Positions 17,855 through 27,706 of a stretch of 64,000 nucleotides of DNA are shown here, in pieces. Positions within the stretch are counted from its first letter, which is position 1. Every line of letters begins with the position of its first letter. The translations under genes were made by a program, and so were the position numbers. The notes below the pieces were generated by a model. It was not told the DNA's origin. It did no database searches and saw only the letters and a list, made by a program, of their open reading frames with translations. The DNA lies in contig NZ_SCFM01000007.1 in the NCBI RefSeq assembly GCF_004138295.1, forward strand, positions 62,001 to 126,000, read 5' to 3'. The DNA comes from Ectobacillus funiculus (GTDB taxonomy: Bacteria > Bacillota > Bacilli > Bacillales > Bacillaceae_G).

Positions 17855-18010
17855 TCAAAACCACCCGTAAGAATACAATGCCGTCATGCTGAAACGGAAA
17901 AAAGCCACCAAAGTGATATTGGTGACAATTCCGTACTTATTTGTTAAAATCAGCTCAAGATACAGCATAAACTCCAATTTTTGGACAAAACCAATCGCAG
18001 CTTTCAGCAT
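17855..18010 (-). CDS. Small membrane protein cotranscribed after spo0A; start probably disrupted
   Basis: A 51-residue frame (MLKAAIGFVQKLEFMLYLEL...) with two hydrophobic stretches, 100 bases after spo0A on the same strand and before the terminator. A strong AAGGAGG sits ten bases before an ATG at 18021-18023, but that ATG reads M-V-stop. Removing one T from the GTTT just after it would join it in frame to this protein (MVKLMLKAAIG...). The gene may therefore be a recent one-base frameshift mutant, or it may start inefficiently at the ATG given here. Family not recognised. Confidence 0.5.
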   Translation of the reverse strand: MLKAAIGFVQKLEFMLYLELILTNKYGIVTNITLVAFFRFSMTALYSYGWF

Positions 18011-18109
18011 AAGCTTAAACCATTCGTTGGGATCCTCCTTGAAAGTTTATTGGAGTTGTAAAACATTCATCGCGTTAACAAAACACCAAACCCCTTGATT
18101 CTAACCCTC

Positions 18110-18901
18110 TCAAGAAGCCTTATGCTCGAGGCGCAGTTTATCCGCAACCATCGCGATGAATTCGCTGTTCGTAGGCTTTGCCTTTGACATCGATACGGTA
18201 TAACCAAACAAAGAAGAAATTGACTCGATATTGCCGCGGCTCCAGGCTACTTCTATCGCATGACGAATTGCGCGTTCTACACGGCTTGCTGTTGTGTTAT
18301 ATTTCTTTGCAATGTCCGGGTACAGTACTTTTGTAATAGAACCAAGCAATTCTATATCGTTATAGACCATTGAGATGGCTTCGCGTAAATACATATATCC
18401 TTTAATATGAGCCGGAACACCGATCTCGTGAATAATACTTGTAATGCTCGCATCCAGATTTTTCGGTTTTCCATCTGAAAGCGAAGAACGAAAGGCAGGA
18501 AGCGGACGTTTGACAAAGGCGCTCGGCTTGCCGCTCACTTGACGAATATGGCTCGTTAGGTTTTCCATATCAAACGGCTTTAGGATAAAGTATGAAGCCC
18601 CTAAATCTACAGCCTTCTTGGTAACATCTTCTTGACCGAAGGCCGTTAACATGATCACATTCGGCTGTTTTGGTTTGTCCATCATACGAAGTTTCTCCAA
18701 AACAGCAAGACCGTCCAAATGAGGCATAATAATATCTAATACGAGCACGTCCGGATTTCTATCTTTTAGCATGTTCAAGCATTCTTGTCCATTGTAGGCG
18801 ATTCCAATCACTTCCATATCATCCTGTGCCGACACATAGCCCTCCAACATGGAGACTAGCTCTTTATTATCATCCACGAGGCATACTTTAATCTTCTCCA
18901 C
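18110..18901 (-). CDS. spo0A: Stage 0 sporulation master regulator
   Basis: The 263-residue response regulator that starts sporulation. The receiver domain (1-~125) shows the acidic pair D10/D11, the phosphorylated aspartate D56 in [10 protein letters not shown]86 and K108. The C-terminal domain (~145-263) is the Spo0A DNA-binding fold, containing [19 protein letters not shown]. The start is GTG, as in B. subtilis, seven bases after GGGAGG. A sigma-H-like promoter overlapping a 0A box lies about 65 bases upstream. spoIVB precedes it, as in all Bacillus. Confidence 0.98.
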   Translation of the reverse strand: MEKIKVCLVDDNKELVSMLEGYVSAQDDMEVIGIAYNGQECLNMLKDRNPDVLVLDIIMPHLDGLAVLEKLRMMDKPKQPNVIMLTAFGQEDVTKKAVDLGASYFILKPFDMENLTSHIRQVSGKPSAFVKRPLPAFRSSLSDGKPKNLDASITSIIHEIGVPAHIKGYMYLREAISMVYNDIELLGSITKVLYPDIAKKYNTTASRVERAIRHAIEVAWSRGNIESISSLFGYTVSMSKAKPTNSEFIAMVADKLRLEHKAS

Positions 18902-18964
18902 AGCTCTTCCTCCCTTTTCCTAACTCCAGTCTCTCCTTTGCAAAGTACAAGTTACATGAATGAA

Positions 18965-18993
18965 GTTTTCGACAATTGTTTAAAATTTCCTTT
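18965..18993 (-). promoter_or_regulatory. Sigma-H-like promoter with overlapping 0A box for spo0A
   Basis: On the reverse strand AAAGGAAAT (-35) and GTCGAAAAC (-10) are separated by 11 bases, fitting the sigma-H pattern RNAGGAWWW-N11-RNNGAATWW except for one -10 base. The -10 is embedded in TTGTCGAAAA, a good match to the Spo0A box. This suggests autoregulated late expression of spo0A as in B. subtilis. Confidence 0.55.
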
Positions 18994-19220
18994 TTGAAAA
19001 TTCCTTATTTACTAAAAAAGCAAGAAAAATCCTGATTTTCTCACGTTTTTTTTGTTTTTCAGCGGCTTTTCGTTTCATTCATCGCTTTTTATGTCTATCA
19101 GACAGCAGGAGACAGCATTTTTCTTCCTTCTGCTGCTCTTAGAATTATACGAAAAAACCTTATTCTCTCCCATTCTACACTAAAATAAAAAGAGGAAAAA
19201 CCTTTAAATGTAAAACTGGC

Positions 19221-19260
19221 AGAAAAAAGCAAGCTGAGATGTGTCAGCTTGCTTTTTTCT
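19221..19260 (-). terminator. Terminator of spoIVB
   Basis: A long stem AGAAAAAAGCAAGCTGA / TCAGCTTGCTTTTTTCT around a short loop, overlapping the spoIVB stop codon. Confidence 0.8.
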
Positions 19261-20545
19261 GGTGGTCATATTGATTATAAATGTTAATTCCTGCTTCGTT
19301 TAACATCCATTCAATGTGGACACCATAACCGCTGGTTGGATCGTTTACAAAGACATGGGTAACAGCTCCAATAAGCTTGCCGCCTTGAATAATTGGACTT
19401 CCGCTCATGCCCTGCACGATACCGCCAGTTTTTTCAAGAAGCCGCTTATCTGTAATTTTGACAACCATTCCTTTTGTAGCAGGGAATTTTTGTGGAATAC
19501 TGCTGACAATCTCCACATCAAACTCTTCTACCTTATCCTTTTCAATGACCGTTAAAATTTTAGCTGGTCCTTCTTTCACTTGATGTGACAGAGCAATTGG
19601 AAGAGCTTGATCCATAATGCCGTTTTTGACATTTGTGTTTAGCTTCCCAAATATGCCGAAAGGGCTGTTCGTTGTAATATTCCCGATAATTTCATGATCT
19701 GGGGAAAAACGTGCTAACTTCTCGCCAGGATTTCCGTTGCTTCCGCGCTGGATAGATGTAACTGTTGAACGAACAATTTGTCCATTCTCTACTTGAATGG
19801 GCTTTTTCGTATCGCCGTCCGAAATGACGTGGCCAAGTGCGCCGTACTTCATTGATTCTGGATCAATGAACGTCATCGTTCCAATGCCGGCCGCCGAATC
19901 CCGGATGTATAATCCAATGCGATACGACTCCTCATCCTTTGCCTTCAGCGGTGTTAATTTCGTTCGAATCTGCTTTGAATCCCGTAGCAGTACAATATTT
20001 AAAGGCTCGCCTGTTTTTCCGCTATGCTGAATAAACGGAGCCACATCACTCATGCGCTCGATGGTTTTACCGTTTATTTCGGTGATCATGTCTCCAATCT
20101 TAATACCGGCTGTCTCCCCAGGAGATAACCTGCCGTTTGCTGTTTGGATTAGATGATGCCCAACAACAAGCACACCTTTTGTGTTTAGCTTTACTCCGAT
20201 GGATTGTCCGCCGGGAAGCACTTTAAAATCCCTTAATACTCTTACATTTACCTTTTTCACAGGAAACCCTGCCAGCTCTAGTACCATTTCAGCCTCGCCG
20301 CTTTCATGAGCGTTTACTGATAATGCCTCCTTTTGCTGCGGATCTCCAACTGTAAAAACGGCCGGATTTGTGGAGGTTGCTTGAAACACAGGAACCGAGG
20401 ATGAAACCTGAGAATGTTGTCCTTCAAATAATACGACTTGCTTAGGGAAAACCAAAAAATCTCGAACGGGTTTACAAAACCCGATAACTAGCAGCGAAAC
20501 AAGGAGAAATGCACCAAATATATATCTAATTTGTCTTAATTTCAA
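19244..20545 (-). CDS. spoIVB: SpoIVB intercompartmental signalling protease
   Basis: A 434-residue serine peptidase of family S55. It is secreted from the forespore and triggers sigma-K activation by cleaving SpoIVFA. It has an N-terminal membrane anchor ([15 protein letters not shown]), a PDZ domain (about 120-200, [17 protein letters not shown]) and the peptidase domain, whose catalytic serine lies in [13 protein letters not shown]. The start was placed at TTG nine bases after GAGGAGA; a GTG three codons upstream is too close to that site. It lies between recN and spo0A, as in B. subtilis. Confidence 0.94.
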   Translation of the reverse strand: MKLRQIRYIFGAFLLVSLLVIGFCKPVRDFLVFPKQVVLFEGQHSQVSSSVPVFQATSTNPAVFTVGDPQQKEALSVNAHESGEAEMVLELAGFPVKKVNVRVLRDFKVLPGGQSIGVKLNTKGVLVVGHHLIQTANGRLSPGETAGIKIGDMITEINGKTIERMSDVAPFIQHSGKTGEPLNIVLLRDSKQIRTKLTPLKAKDEESYRIGLYIRDSAAGIGTMTFIDPESMKYGALGHVISDGDTKKPIQVENGQIVRSTVTSIQRGSNGNPGEKLARFSPDHEIIGNITTNSPFGIFGKLNTNVKNGIMDQALPIALSHQVKEGPAKILTVIEKDKVEEFDVEIVSSIPQKFPATKGMVVKITDKRLLEKTGGIVQGMSGSPIIQGGKLIGAVTHVFVNDPTSGYGVHIEWMLNEAGINIYNQYDHQKKAS

Positions 20546-20655
20546 TCCTTTCACTCTCCTCGCTTCTAACCCACATTGAGCCAAGCGGCTTCACCATTTA
20601 ATTTCTCCTTGTCACGCCTTGTTTATAACCGTTAGAAAGAAAAAAGCTATCCCAT

Positions 20656-22392
20656 TTATAGGATAGCCTGTGAATGCTTGAGAGTGTTCGCTTGCTGCAG
20701 GAGCTCTCTTGCGTGTTCGGTTGTTAAGTCGGTAATTTCCACACCTGAAATCATTCGGGCAATTTCTGTCACCTTTTCTTCCTTATTTAGCATATTGACT
20801 GTTGTAGTTGTACGCTCATTTGCAATCTGCTTGCGAATAAACAGATGAGCATCCGCCATAGATGCTACCTGCGGCAAATGCGTAATGCAGAGCACCTGTG
20901 AGCCAACTGACACCCGATAAATCTTTTCTGCAATTGCCTGTGCTACACGTCCGCTGACACCTGTGTCCACCTCATCAAAAATGACAGACGTTACGCCTTG
21001 ATGCTTGGAGAAAATGCTCTTTAATGCCAAGATAATGCGCGATAGCTCCCCGCCTGATGCAACTTTAGACAACGGCTTTAACGGCTCACCTGGGTTTGTG
21101 GAAATGTAAAATTCCACCTGATCATATCCATCCGCACCAAGCTTCACCGGCATGCCGTCTACGGTTGGATCATCTAATGAGCCCTCCCGTTTTCCGATAA
21201 TAATTTCAAACTTTGTTTTATCCATATACAATTCTTTTAATTCCTGATGGATAGCAGCTGTTAAACGGACAGCAAGCTCCTGACGCATTGCACTAAGTGT
21301 CATCGCTTCCTTCACCGCAGCTGCTTCAAGTTCTTTTAATTGCTTCTTTGTCTGTTCGATATGTACGTCTTTATTTTCAATCTTGGAAATTTCCTCCTCA
21401 ATAGCAGCAGCATATTCCAAAATCTCCTCCACCGTATGTCCGTACTTCTTTTTCAGCGTCCGAATTTCGTTTAAGCGCGTTTCAATATAATCGAGACGCT
21501 GCGGGTCATATTCCATCATATCGAGCTTCTCACGCAATGCATATGCGGCCTCTTCCAGCAAATAATAGCTGTTTGCAATTGTATCGTATTGCTCTTTGAG
21601 CGAGGTATCAATATCCGTGATTCCTTCAACTTGTCCCATTGCATTTCTCACATGATCTAAGCCGCAATTATCTCCCGATAATGATCGATACGCGTCGCTC
21701 AGCGCCTTATAAATTTTTTCAAAGTTGGAAATTTTTGTTCGTTCTTCTAACAGCTCCTGATCTTCTTCCGGCTTCAGATCTGCTTTACGAATCTCCTCCG
21801 CCTGAAATTGAATTAAGTCAAGACGATGTGCCATTTGCTGTTCATTCTCTGTTAACGACCGCAGCTGCTTCTTTACCTTTTCATATCCGCTATAATAGCC
21901 CTGGTACACTTCCAGCTGCTTCATCACAATATCAGCATCGAAATAATCAAGCATAGAGAGGTGGCGCTCTTCACTCATTAAATCCTGGGTTTCATGCTGC
22001 CCATGAATGTCCACAAGCGTTTTGCCCATTTCCCGCAGGGCGGTAAGTGTCACGAGCTTTCCATTTACGCGGCAAATGCTTTTTCCTGTCGCAGAAATGT
22101 CGCGTTTTAAAATGAGCATCCCATCCTCAACATCAATATCCAATTCCTTTGCCTTTTCCACACACGGATGGGTGGCATGCTCTACATAAAACAATCCTTC
22201 AATTTCGGCCTTTTCCGTCCCATAGCGCACAAACTCTGATGAGCCGCGTCCACCGACAAGAAGGCTGATCGCATCAATAATAATCGATTTCCCGGCACCT
22301 GTTTCCCCGCTCAAAACAGTAAGACCTTTTTGAAACGAAATATTTAATAGCTCAATAATCGCAAAGTTCTTAATCGATAGTTCCGATAACAA
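20656..22392 (-). CDS. recN: DNA repair protein RecN
   Basis: A 578-residue SMC-like ATPase that gathers at double-strand breaks. Walker A is GETGAGKS (residues 29-36). The long middle is coiled coil (about 150-370), and the C-terminal ABC signature region (ASGGELSRIILALK) and Walker B (VIFDEVDTGVSG) are intact. The start was moved to the TTG giving MLSELSIKNFAII, because GAGGTGA is correctly spaced from it and the sequence then matches B. subtilis RecN from residue 1. The upstream ATG lies almost on the ribosome binding site. Confidence 0.95.
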   Translation of the reverse strand: MLSELSIKNFAIIELLNISFQKGLTVLSGETGAGKSIIIDAISLLVGGRGSSEFVRYGTEKAEIEGLFYVEHATHPCVEKAKELDIDVEDGMLILKRDISATGKSICRVNGKLVTLTALREMGKTLVDIHGQHETQDLMSEERHLSMLDYFDADIVMKQLEVYQGYYSGYEKVKKQLRSLTENEQQMAHRLDLIQFQAEEIRKADLKPEEDQELLEERTKISNFEKIYKALSDAYRSLSGDNCGLDHVRNAMGQVEGITDIDTSLKEQYDTIANSYYLLEEAAYALREKLDMMEYDPQRLDYIETRLNEIRTLKKKYGHTVEEILEYAAAIEEEISKIENKDVHIEQTKKQLKELEAAAVKEAMTLSAMRQELAVRLTAAIHQELKELYMDKTKFEIIIGKREGSLDDPTVDGMPVKLGADGYDQVEFYISTNPGEPLKPLSKVASGGELSRIILALKSIFSKHQGVTSVIFDEVDTGVSGRVAQAIAEKIYRVSVGSQVLCITHLPQVASMADAHLFIRKQIANERTTTTVNMLNKEEKVTEIARMISGVEITDLTTEHARELLQQANTLKHSQAIL

Positions 22393-22435
22393 TGCCTCAT
22401 TCACCTCGTTCTCACAATACCATATTTACAAAAAA

Positions 22436-22478
22436 AGAGAAAGCGCTCGAAATGTAAAAGTTTCCGGGCGCTTTCTTA
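22436..22478 (-). terminator. Terminator between argR and recN
   Basis: Stem AGAGAAAGCGC / GCGCTTTCTT with a ~20-base loop and a T run on the reverse strand (from AAAAAAG). It would separate recN from argR transcription. Confidence 0.55.
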
Positions 22479-22585
22479 CTTTTCTTTATACCGAAATTAA
22501 AAAAACAACGGCTCACTTTTCAGCTTCTTCAAACAGAAATGACTTAAGAGCTTTTTCAAACATAATAGCGCAGACCCACAGTCTG

Positions 22586-23035
22586 TTATAGCATATTTAA
22601 TAAGCGGTCAGAAATCGATTCTGTATCGTCCGGTGTACGGCAAATAATTAAGCATGTATCGTCACCGCAAATGGTTCCGAGAATTTCATCCCATTCAAGA
22701 TGATCAATGAGCGCTCCGATTGCATTGGCGTTACCAGGCAACGTTTTCAATACAATCATATGGCCTGCCGTATCTAGCTTGATAAAAGAATCAATTAGAT
22801 TACGCTTTAGCTTTTGCAGCGGATTAAACCGTTGGTCTGCTGGGAGGCTATATTTATAACGGCCGTCATGAAGCGGCACCTTAACTAAATGCAATTCTTT
22901 AATATCGCGAGACACTGTGGCTTGTGTTACATTAAAGCCTTCATTACGCAAAATGTCAACAAGCTCGTCCTGCGTCTCAATTTCTTTATTCGCAATAATT
23001 TCACGAATTTTAATATGGCGCTGACCTTTGTTCAT
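22586..23035 (-). CDS. argR: Arginine repressor
   Basis: The 149-residue ArgR/AhrC protein. Its winged-helix N-terminus (residues ~1-70, [16 protein letters not shown]) binds ARG boxes, and its C-terminal domain forms the arginine-binding hexamer ([15 protein letters not shown]). It represses arginine biosynthesis and activates catabolism. Its place between recN and tlyA is the conserved Bacillus arrangement (ahrC in B. subtilis). It appears to have its own promoter because a terminator lies upstream. Confidence 0.95.
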   Translation of the reverse strand: MNKGQRHIKIREIIANKEIETQDELVDILRNEGFNVTQATVSRDIKELHLVKVPLHDGRYKYSLPADQRFNPLQKLKRNLIDSFIKLDTAGHMIVLKTLPGNANAIGALIDHLEWDEILGTICGDDTCLIICRTPDDTESISDRLLNML

Positions 23036-23165
23036 TATTCCTGCACCTCACACAATCTTCCAAAGATTCTCCCTATCCTAGTCTCTCATTTTCTATGTTA
23101 ACGCATAATGAAACAGTTGTACATATTTGTTTTCAAGTATAATCCATATATCCAGATCATGCCAG

Positions 23166-23181
23166 TGCATATTTATACGCA
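23166..23181. promoter_or_regulatory. Palindrome upstream of argR, possible operator
   Basis: TGCATATTTATACGCA is a near-perfect 16-bp palindrome about 130 bases before the argR start. It is AT-rich and similar in character to ARG boxes, but it does not clearly fit their consensus. Confidence 0.25.
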
Positions 23182-23230
23182 TAGACTGAATGCGCCTCTA
23201 GCTGAAAATCTAGACTTCAACAGTGGAAAA

Positions 23231-23262
23231 AGCCTATCATCCGTTAGCAGAGATGATAGGCT
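23231..23262 (-). terminator. Terminator of the dxs-tlyA unit
   Basis: Stem AGCCTATCATC / GATGATAGGCT with a ten-base loop, followed on the reverse strand by TTTTTC. It lies 18 bases after tlyA. Confidence 0.8.
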
Positions 23263-23279
23263 CCTTGCGTTTGCAGCAA

Positions 23280-24119
23280 TTATTCCTCTTGTTCCCTTTG
23301 CTTTAACGTCTCATGTGCTTCAGCTACCGCTTCTGCAGCAGAAACAGGAGAAAGATTGTCTCCGTGCTCTCGCCCGGGGCGCCACTTGAGATGGATTAAA
23401 AATTCAATGTTGCCATCCCCGCCTGTAATCGGAGAGAACGTTAAGCCGCAAACATCGTAGCCCTCTTCTAAGGCAAACGAAGTAATTTTCTCTACAACAG
23501 CTTCGTGCACCTTTTTATCGCGTACAATTCCCTTTTTCCCGACCTGATCCTTACCCGCTTCAAATTGTGGTTTAATAAGTGCTGCCACATCGCCCTCTGG
23601 CATGAGCACCGTTTTCAGCACCGGTAAAATCAAACGGAGCGAGATAAACGACACGTCTATGCTTGCAAACTCAGGCATTCCCTCTTGAAAATCAGCGGGC
23701 GTAACATAACGGAAATTCGTCCGCTCCATTACGACAACACGTTCATCCTGCCGCAGCTTCCAAGCAAGCTGGTTATAGCCGACATCAAGCGCATACGAGA
23801 GTTTTGCGCCATTTTGCAGTGCGCAATCGGTAAAACCGCCTGTCGATGCCCCAATATCAAGCATAATCTTATCCTTTAAGTCAAGATTGAAATGCTTGAG
23901 TGCCTTTTCAAGCTTATAGCCGCCGCGGCTTACATATGGCATGACTTGCCCTTTCACTGTTAAAGGTGTATCTGCCGCAATTTTCTCGCCTGGCTTATCA
24001 AGACGGCCTTCATTAGAGTATACAAGGCCGGCCATGATGGCACGCTTTGCTTTTTCACGCGTTTCTACAAGTCCGCGTTCTACAAGTAATACATCAATTC
24101 GTTCTTTCTTTCCGCTCAT
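23280..24119 (-). CDS. yqxC: TlyA-type rRNA 2'-O-methyltransferase
   Basis: A 279-residue TlyA/hemolysin-A family protein. An S4 RNA-binding domain (1-~65, RIDVLLVERGLVETREKAKRAI) precedes an FtsJ-like methyltransferase domain with the SAM-binding LDIGASTGGFTDCAL. Family members methylate ribose positions on rRNA. It starts three bases after dxs, in the same transcript, and is followed by a terminator. The order dxs-yqxC-ahrC-recN is conserved. Confidence 0.92.
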   Translation of the reverse strand: MSGKKERIDVLLVERGLVETREKAKRAIMAGLVYSNEGRLDKPGEKIAADTPLTVKGQVMPYVSRGGYKLEKALKHFNLDLKDKIMLDIGASTGGFTDCALQNGAKLSYALDVGYNQLAWKLRQDERVVVMERTNFRYVTPADFQEGMPEFASIDVSFISLRLILPVLKTVLMPEGDVAALIKPQFEAGKDQVGKKGIVRDKKVHEAVVEKITSFALEEGYDVCGLTFSPITGGDGNIEFLIHLKWRPGREHGDNLSPVSAAEAVAEAHETLKQREQEE

Positions 24120-24122
24120 ACA

Positions 24123-26021
24123 TTACGCCCTTTTTTGTTTGGATGGAACAATCGCATGAACGCGCTCCACCACATCTTTTGTTGTAAGCCCAATTTCCTC
24201 AAGCAGCTTATTTACACTGCCGTGTTCAATAAATCGATCTGGAATACCCATACACTCTACTAACGCGTTATGATACCCTTTTGTGTGTGCAAATTCAAGC
24301 ACACCGCTTCCGAAGCCGCCCGCAAGACACGCCTCCTCAAGCGTTACGACAGGTATCTGTCTAGCGAATAAATCGTGCAGGTAGATTTCATCCATCGGCT
24401 TAATAAAACGGGCATTCACTACCTGTACAGAAACGCCTAGTTTCTCCAAACGCTCAGCTGCTTCCATTGCCATTGGAATAGTTGTGCCGAATGTTAAAAT
24501 TGCTGCATCGGTTCCTTCTCGAAGTGTTTCCCACGTTCCAATCGGGATAGGTTTCAATTCCTTATCCATCGAAACGCCGAGACCATTTCCACGTGCATAA
24601 CGAAGTGCAATCGGACCATCATCGTACGATAACGCCGTATATACCATGTGCTGTCCTTCATTCTCATCCTTTGGCATCATAATGACGAGATTTGGCATAT
24701 GACGCAAAAAGGCGATATCAAACACACCTTGATGCGTTTCGCCATCCGCCCCGACAAGTCCGGCGCGGTCAATACCGAAAAATACATTTAAATTTTGTCG
24801 GCATACATCATGCAGCACCTGGTCATATGCTCGCTGCAGAAACGTCGAGTAAATAGCCAAAAAAGGCTTCATTCCTTGCGTTGCCAAGCCAGCTGCCATC
24901 GTTGTCGCATGCTGCTCTGCAATTCCTACATCAAACATACGATCTGGGAATTCCTTCGCAAATTTTTCAAGCTTCGAACCAACAGGCATCGCCGGTGTAA
25001 CCGCAACAATACGATCATCGTCCCTTGCCATTCGCAGCACCGTATCACTTACGATCTTACTCCAGGCAGGAGGAAGAGGATCGCCCGCCGGCTTCACAAA
25101 ATCACCGGACTCGATTTTGTAAGGACCCGTTCCATGCCATGTACCGACGATATCGCTCTCTGCTGGTTTATACCCTTTTCCTTTTTTCGTGATAACATGA
25201 ACAAGAATCGGCCCTTTTGTTTTTTTCGCGTAATGAAGATTTTCCAGTAAGCTTTCGTAATCATGCCCGTCAACCGGTCCTAAATATGTAAAGCCTAGCT
25301 CTTCAAAAAACATGCCGGAAACGAACATATATTTCAAGCTATCCTTCACCTTTTCCGCGGTCGCCGCTACCTTGCCTCCAACGGCAGGAATCTTCTTAAG
25401 CAAATATTCCAGCTCGTCCTTTACCCATTGATACTTGCCAGCTGTACGCAAACGGCCAAGCACATTATGAAGCGCTCCCACATTTGGCGCAATCGACATT
25501 TCATTGTCATTTAAAATTACAATCATATCTGTTTTTTCATGTCCGATATGATTCAGTGCTTCCAGCGCCATTCCGCCCGTTAGCGCGCCGTCGCCAATAA
25601 TCGGAACAATATATTCCTTTGTTTTTTTCAAGTCGCGTGCAATCGCCATTCCCATCGCAGCTGATAAGGAAGTGGAGCTGTGCCCTGTTTCCCATACATC
25701 ATGCTCACTCTCACAGCGCTTTGGAAATCCGCATAGCCCTTTATATTGACGCAGCGTATCGAATTCCTTCGCACGCCCAGTTAAAATTTTATGCACGTAC
25801 GATTGGTGGCCAACATCCCAAAGAAATTTATCCTGTGGACTGCGGAACACCTTATGAAGCGCAATTGTTAACTCAACGACTCCTAAGTTCGGGGCAATAT
25901 GCCCCCCTGTTTGGGACAGCTCTTCGATTAAAAAGCTGCGAATATCGGCGGCCAGCTCTGTCATTTCCTCTATAGACATATTTTTTAAAAAACTGGGGTT
26001 TTGAATTTGGGTTAGATCCAC
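24123..26021 (-). CDS. dxs: 1-deoxy-D-xylulose-5-phosphate synthase
   Basis: A 632-residue thiamine-diphosphate enzyme that condenses pyruvate and glyceraldehyde-3-phosphate in the first step of the MEP isoprenoid pathway. The ThDP site [18 protein letters not shown] and the central transketolase domain ([15 protein letters not shown]) are intact. The start was placed at the second GTG ([14 protein letters not shown]), which has AAAGTGA nine bases upstream and matches the B. subtilis N-terminus. In this genome ispA is separated from dxs by a 567-base interval containing a repeat. Confidence 0.95.
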   Translation of the reverse strand: MDLTQIQNPSFLKNMSIEEMTELAADIRSFLIEELSQTGGHIAPNLGVVELTIALHKVFRSPQDKFLWDVGHQSYVHKILTGRAKEFDTLRQYKGLCGFPKRCESEHDVWETGHSSTSLSAAMGMAIARDLKKTKEYIVPIIGDGALTGGMALEALNHIGHEKTDMIVILNDNEMSIAPNVGALHNVLGRLRTAGKYQWVKDELEYLLKKIPAVGGKVAATAEKVKDSLKYMFVSGMFFEELGFTYLGPVDGHDYESLLENLHYAKKTKGPILVHVITKKGKGYKPAESDIVGTWHGTGPYKIESGDFVKPAGDPLPPAWSKIVSDTVLRMARDDDRIVAVTPAMPVGSKLEKFAKEFPDRMFDVGIAEQHATTMAAGLATQGMKPFLAIYSTFLQRAYDQVLHDVCRQNLNVFFGIDRAGLVGADGETHQGVFDIAFLRHMPNLVIMMPKDENEGQHMVYTALSYDDGPIALRYARGNGLGVSMDKELKPIPIGTWETLREGTDAAILTFGTTIPMAMEAAERLEKLGVSVQVVNARFIKPMDEIYLHDLFARQIPVVTLEEACLAGGFGSGVLEFAHTKGYHNALVECMGIPDRFIEHGSVNKLLEEIGLTTKDVVERVHAIVPSKQKRA

Positions 26022-26588
26022 TAGGATCACTCACTTTCATTATCATAATCGTATTCAGGCCTGTCACTGGACTTATTATAAAAAAAATCTTGTCAAGTTA
26101 GTAGCATTTTTAAAGAAAACTCGCCGATTGGCAAGCCCTGCTCTTGGGCGAAGACAGAGGCGTAGTTGCACTTATACTGTATTCCTAAAATTTCTCACCA
26201 CGTCGAATTCGCTTCTAGCTGGAAATTTATACTTTTTAAAGTGTACAGAAAAGCAAGCATAGCCCACATTTGCTCCTGTTCGTACTATATTCGCCTACAG
26301 ACAAGGATATGAAGCCCTTGACAAGCTCTTTTGTATAAAAAGTGACATAAAAAGACTTGTACGCATCCTTGAGAGCTCAAGAAGCCTCCGTACCCAACAC
26401 GTTTTAGTATTTGAAAAAAGAGCCGCTAACACAAAGTGATAACGGCCGTTACTTTCACTTTTATACAATTTTTTAATCACAATAAGAGAAAAACCTTTGT
26501 TTACATTTATACCATAAAATATAAAGACGCTCAACAACTGTGAGGTTTTGTATGATAAAAATGCCATGTTGTATAAATTGTATATAGC
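26022..26588. other. Unusually long ispA-dxs interval
   Basis: It holds a full repeat copy (26111-26250) and about 330 bases without a convincing gene. A 90-codon reverse frame at 26295-26567 lacks a ribosome binding site and family resemblance. The small inverted repeat AACGGCCGTT lies near 26440. The dxs promoter must lie here. Confidence 0.5.
26111..26250 (+). repeat. Dispersed repeat, full-length reference copy
   Basis: The best-kept copy, about 140 bp. It starts TAAAGAAAACTCGCCGATTG, then CCCTGCTCTTGGGCGAAGAC, GAGGCGTAGTTGCACTTATA, TTCCTAAAATTTC, the CACGTCGAATTCGCTTCTAG module and GGAAATTTATAC, and ends AAAGTGTACAG. GGCGTAGT and the ACTACGTC of other copies are complementary, as are AAATTTC and GAAATTT. 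Confidence 0.9.
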
Positions 26589-27479
26589 TTAATGCGTGCG
26601 CTTTGCTACAAGCTCACAAATTTGCAGCAAATACTCATCCTGCAGCTGTAAGGAGCGGACAGCGTTTTTGGCACGTTCTGTTGTTTCGTGTAAAATTTGC
26701 TTTGCTTCCTTCATAGAGAAAAGGGTGGTATACGTACTCTTTTCATTCGCCGCGTCACTTCCAACGCGCTTGCCGATTTCTTCTTCATTTCCTTCTACAT
26801 CTAAAATGTCATCGCGAATTTGGAAGGCAAGGCCAAGGTTGCGAGCAAACTCCATCAATTTTTCTGTTTGCGCCAAAGAAGCACCTGCCAGAACCGCGCC
26901 TGCTAACACAGAAAATTCTAGCAATCGTCCGGTTTTGTTTTGATGAATGTACTCAAGCTGCGAGAGTGTTAGCTGCTTTCCTTCCGCTTTCATATCTGCT
27001 ACCTGCCCAGCAACCATCCCCTCTGGTCCGGCTGCTTTTGCCAGTTCGAGCACAAGACGCAAATTCATTGCTTCGGTTACTTCTGGGTGACGGTTTTCAG
27101 CAAGTACTTGAAATGCATATGTTAGCAAGCCATCTCCTGCCAAAACCGCCATCGCCTCTCCAAACACTTTATGATTGGTTGGTTTCCCCCGTCTTAGTTC
27201 ATCATCATCCATACAAGGAAGATCGTCATGAATGAGAGAATATGTATGAATCATTTCTAAAGCACTTGCTGCTGCAAGACCGATTTCTCGTTTCTTTTGA
27301 AACGCATGGAGCGTTGCAAAAAGAAGAAGCGGGCGAATTCGCTTGCCGCCCGCTTCGAGCGAGTACAGCATCGCATCCCGCAGCACAGCCGGACATGAAA
27401 CTGCTTTTGCATACTCTGTCATTTGACTTTCAAGCAATCTTTTGCTTTCTTTTGCAAAAACTTCAAACGAAATGCTCAT
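26589..27479 (-). CDS. ispA: Farnesyl diphosphate synthase (geranyltranstransferase)
   Basis: A 296-residue trans-polyprenyl synthase that makes farnesyl diphosphate from IPP and allylic diphosphate. The first aspartate-rich motif is in [20 protein letters not shown] and the second in [12 protein letters not shown]. It also has [12 protein letters not shown]. The family length is normal. It overlaps xseB by four bases and is part of the folD-xseA-xseB-ispA cluster. Confidence 0.95.
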   Translation of the reverse strand: MSISFEVFAKESKRLLESQMTEYAKAVSCPAVLRDAMLYSLEAGGKRIRPLLLFATLHAFQKKREIGLAAASALEMIHTYSLIHDDLPCMDDDELRRGKPTNHKVFGEAMAVLAGDGLLTYAFQVLAENRHPEVTEAMNLRLVLELAKAAGPEGMVAGQVADMKAEGKQLTLSQLEYIHQNKTGRLLEFSVLAGAVLAGASLAQTEKLMEFARNLGLAFQIRDDILDVEGNEEEIGKRVGSDAANEKSTYTTLFSMKEAKQILHETTERAKNAVRSLQLQDEYLLQICELVAKRTH

Positions 27480-27706
27480 GCTTCCTCGCCTCCGACAGCA
27501 AATGAACGAAGCTCGCCGTCTTCTCCAAGAATAACCGCCATCTGCTCCTCAGCTGCCTTTAGCTTCTCATCACAAATGCTTGAAAGCTGCATACCTTCTT
27601 TAAAATATGAAATGGCATCCTCAAGCGGGACATCTCCCTGCTCCAGCTTTTCAACGATTTCTTCTAGCTTTGTAATTGCTTCTTCAAAGCTTACGTTCTT
27701 TTCCAT
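27476..27706 (-). CDS. xseB: Exodeoxyribonuclease VII small subunit
   Basis: A 76-residue XseB. The start is the ATG giving [20 protein letters not shown], the classic N-terminus; longer frames run back into xseA. It has the conserved [18 protein letters not shown] helix region. It binds XseA to form the single-strand-specific exonuclease. It overlaps xseA by 23 bases and ispA by 4, indicating tight coupling. Confidence 0.93.
   Translation of the reverse strand: MEKNVSFEEAITKLEEIVEKLEQGDVPLEDAISYFKEGMQLSSICDEKLKAAEEQMAVILGEDGELRSFAVGGEEA

Noticed and set aside
26111-26250. Conserved outward promoter inside the repeat (AAGACA-N16-TATACT)
   Set aside because: Present in some copies, but TATACT is lost in others such as 41085 and 43878, so it is not a constant feature.
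26295-26567. 90-codon reverse-strand frame between ispA and dxs
   Set aside because: No ribosome binding site, unusual composition and no recognisable family; more likely chance.
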